From the NCBI GenBank assembly GCA_016210245.1, contig JACQUR010000029.1, positions 1-5,726 of the forward strand: a stretch of 5,726 bases of DNA, read 5' to 3'. The translations under genes were made by a program, and so were the position numbers. Within the stretch, counting starts at the first letter, position 1, and every line of letters begins with the position of its first letter. The notes under the pieces are model-generated. The model saw nothing but the letters and a program-made list of their open reading frames with translations, ran no database searches and was not told where the DNA came from. This document shows positions 4,905-5,726 of this stretch, in pieces. Source of the stretch: Chloroflexota bacterium (GTDB lineage: Bacteria; Chloroflexota; UBA6077; JACQUR01).

Positions 4905-5726
4905 GTGCTGACCGCTGAAGTGAACGGCCTGCGGATCGCCTACGAGCGCGCGGGGCGGGGGCCGGCGCTGGTGTTGTTGCACGGTATCGGGGGCAACGCC
5001 CGCTCGTGGCGCCACCAGCTCGCCGGTCTGGCAGACGAGTTCACGGCCATCGCCTGGGACGCCCCAGGCTACGGCGGCTCGTCCAATCCCCCGACGCCCT
5101 GCAGCATGGCCCACTACGCCCAGTACCTGGCCGGGCTGCTGGACCATGTGGGGCTGGAGCGGGCGCACCTGGTGGGCCTCTCGTGGGGCGGCGTCCTGGC
5201 TCAGGAGTTCTACGGCCGCTATCCCGCCCGCGTGGCCTCGCTGGTGCTCGCTGACACGCACGCCGGGGGCAGCTCGCAGCCGCCGGCCCAGGGTCGCGCG
5301 CGCCTCCAGGCGCGGCTGCACGCGCTGGCGACCATGACCCCCGCTGAGATCGCTCGCCTCCGGGCGCCCGAGCTGCTCTCGGAGCGCGCGCCGGACGAGT
5401 TGCGGGACGAGGTGGCGTCGATCATGGCCCAGATCCATCCGCTCGGGTACCGGCTCGCGGCCATCGCCCTGGCCGAGGCCGACGAGCGCGAGGTGTTGCC
5501 GCGGGTGCGCGTGCCCACGCTGGTGGTGTGCGGCGAGCTCGATCGAGTCACTCCACTCCACCAGGCCGAGCAGCTCCAGGCAGCCATTCCCGGAGCGGAA
5601 CTGGCGGTGATCGCAGGCGCCGGGCACGCGAGCAACCAGGAGCAGCCGGCCAGGTTCAACGCCGCAGTGCGTGAGTTCCTGCGGCGCGTGGATGGAGGGG
5701 ATGAGGCGACGCGGAGACGCGGAGAC
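4905..5726 (+). CDS. Alpha/beta hydrolase (meta-cleavage product or enol-lactone hydrolase type), 3' partial
   Basis: An open frame of 274 codons that reaches the right edge without a stop. It has the full alpha/beta hydrolase catalytic triad. LLHGIGGN (24-31) forms the oxyanion loop, GLSWGG (91-96) the nucleophile elbow with Ser93, GELDRVTP (210-217) the acid Asp213, and GAGHASN (238-244) His241. The segment between about 120 and 200 is the cap. Its place after a Rieske oxygenase and an extradiol dioxygenase suggests hydrolysis of a ring-cleavage product (BphD/MhpC role); a 3-oxoadipate enol-lactonase-like (PcaD) role is also possible. The fold looks complete by about residue 262 (FLRRV). 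The last residues (DGGDEATRRRGD) read into the 8-bp repeat at 5708-5726, so the true stop should lie just beyond the window. The start is GTG, chosen from GGAGG at 4896 and the absence of a better start. Confidence 0.82.
   Translation, partial: MLTAEVNGLRIAYERAGRGPALVLLHGIGGNARSWRHQLAGLADEFTAIAWDAPGYGGSSNPPTPCSMAHYAQYLAGLLDHVGLERAHLVGLSWGGVLAQEFYGRYPARVASLVLADTHAGGSSQPPAQGRARLQARLHALATMTPAEIARLRAPELLSERAPDELRDEVASIMAQIHPLGYRLAAIALAEADEREVLPRVRVPTLVVCGELDRVTPLHQAEQLQAAIPGAELAVIAGAGHASNQEQPARFNAAVREFLRRVDGGDEATRRRGD
5708..5726. repeat. GACGCGGA short tandem repeat at the right edge
   Basis: Two full 8-bp units plus GAC of a third, cut by the window end. It lies at the 3' end of the hydrolase frame, after the conserved domain is complete, and probably marks the start of another repeat-filled gap. 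The copy number is too low to be certain. Confidence 0.5.

Noticed and set aside
4752..5627. Minus-strand open frame of 291 codons opposite the hydrolase
   Set aside because: Crosses the 38-bp palindrome and lies opposite a complete alpha/beta hydrolase triad.

Overview
The window is high-GC DNA, coding on both strands, and looks bacterial: Shine-Dalgarno sites (AGGAG, GGAGGTG, AGGAGG, GGAGG) precede four of the five genes. Between the genes lie short heptanucleotide tandem arrays, large perfect palindromes and a small REP-like dyad. From memory this repeat style recalls Chloroflexota genomes, and heptad arrays are also known from filamentous cyanobacteria. The taxonomic guess is inference only; the sequence carries no rRNA or marker gene.

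Left part (1-1740). A leftward gene (start 1624, stop 62) encodes a 520-residue GHKL-type ATPase (Hsp90/MutL/MORC fold). It has clear N, G1 and G2 ATP-binding motifs and a proline-rich linker before a C-terminal module that I do not recognise. Arrays of the same CCTTCTG heptad lie just beyond its stop and upstream of its start. The divergent gap (1625-1786) also holds a REP-like dyad.

Middle (1787-2258). A rightward gene encodes a 113-residue ThiS/MoaD-type ubiquitin-like protein. The usual C-terminal Gly-Gly is followed by 11 more residues, and the stop codon lies on the first base of a 22-bp perfect palindrome. A good sigma70-type promoter (TTGACA, 17 bp, TAGACT) follows.

Right part (2259-5726). 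Three co-directional genes look like an operon for aromatic-compound breakdown: an extradiol ring-cleavage dioxygenase fused to a cupin, a Rieske non-heme iron oxygenase, and an alpha/beta hydrolase that runs off the window. The order of chemistry would be hydroxylation (Rieske), ring cleavage (extradiol) and hydrolysis of the product (alpha/beta hydrolase). No electron-transfer reductase or ferredoxin is visible. The two gaps inside the operon are each filled, from stop codon to Shine-Dalgarno, by a repeat array ending in a large perfect palindrome (52 and 38 bp). This shared gap architecture is the most unusual feature of the window.
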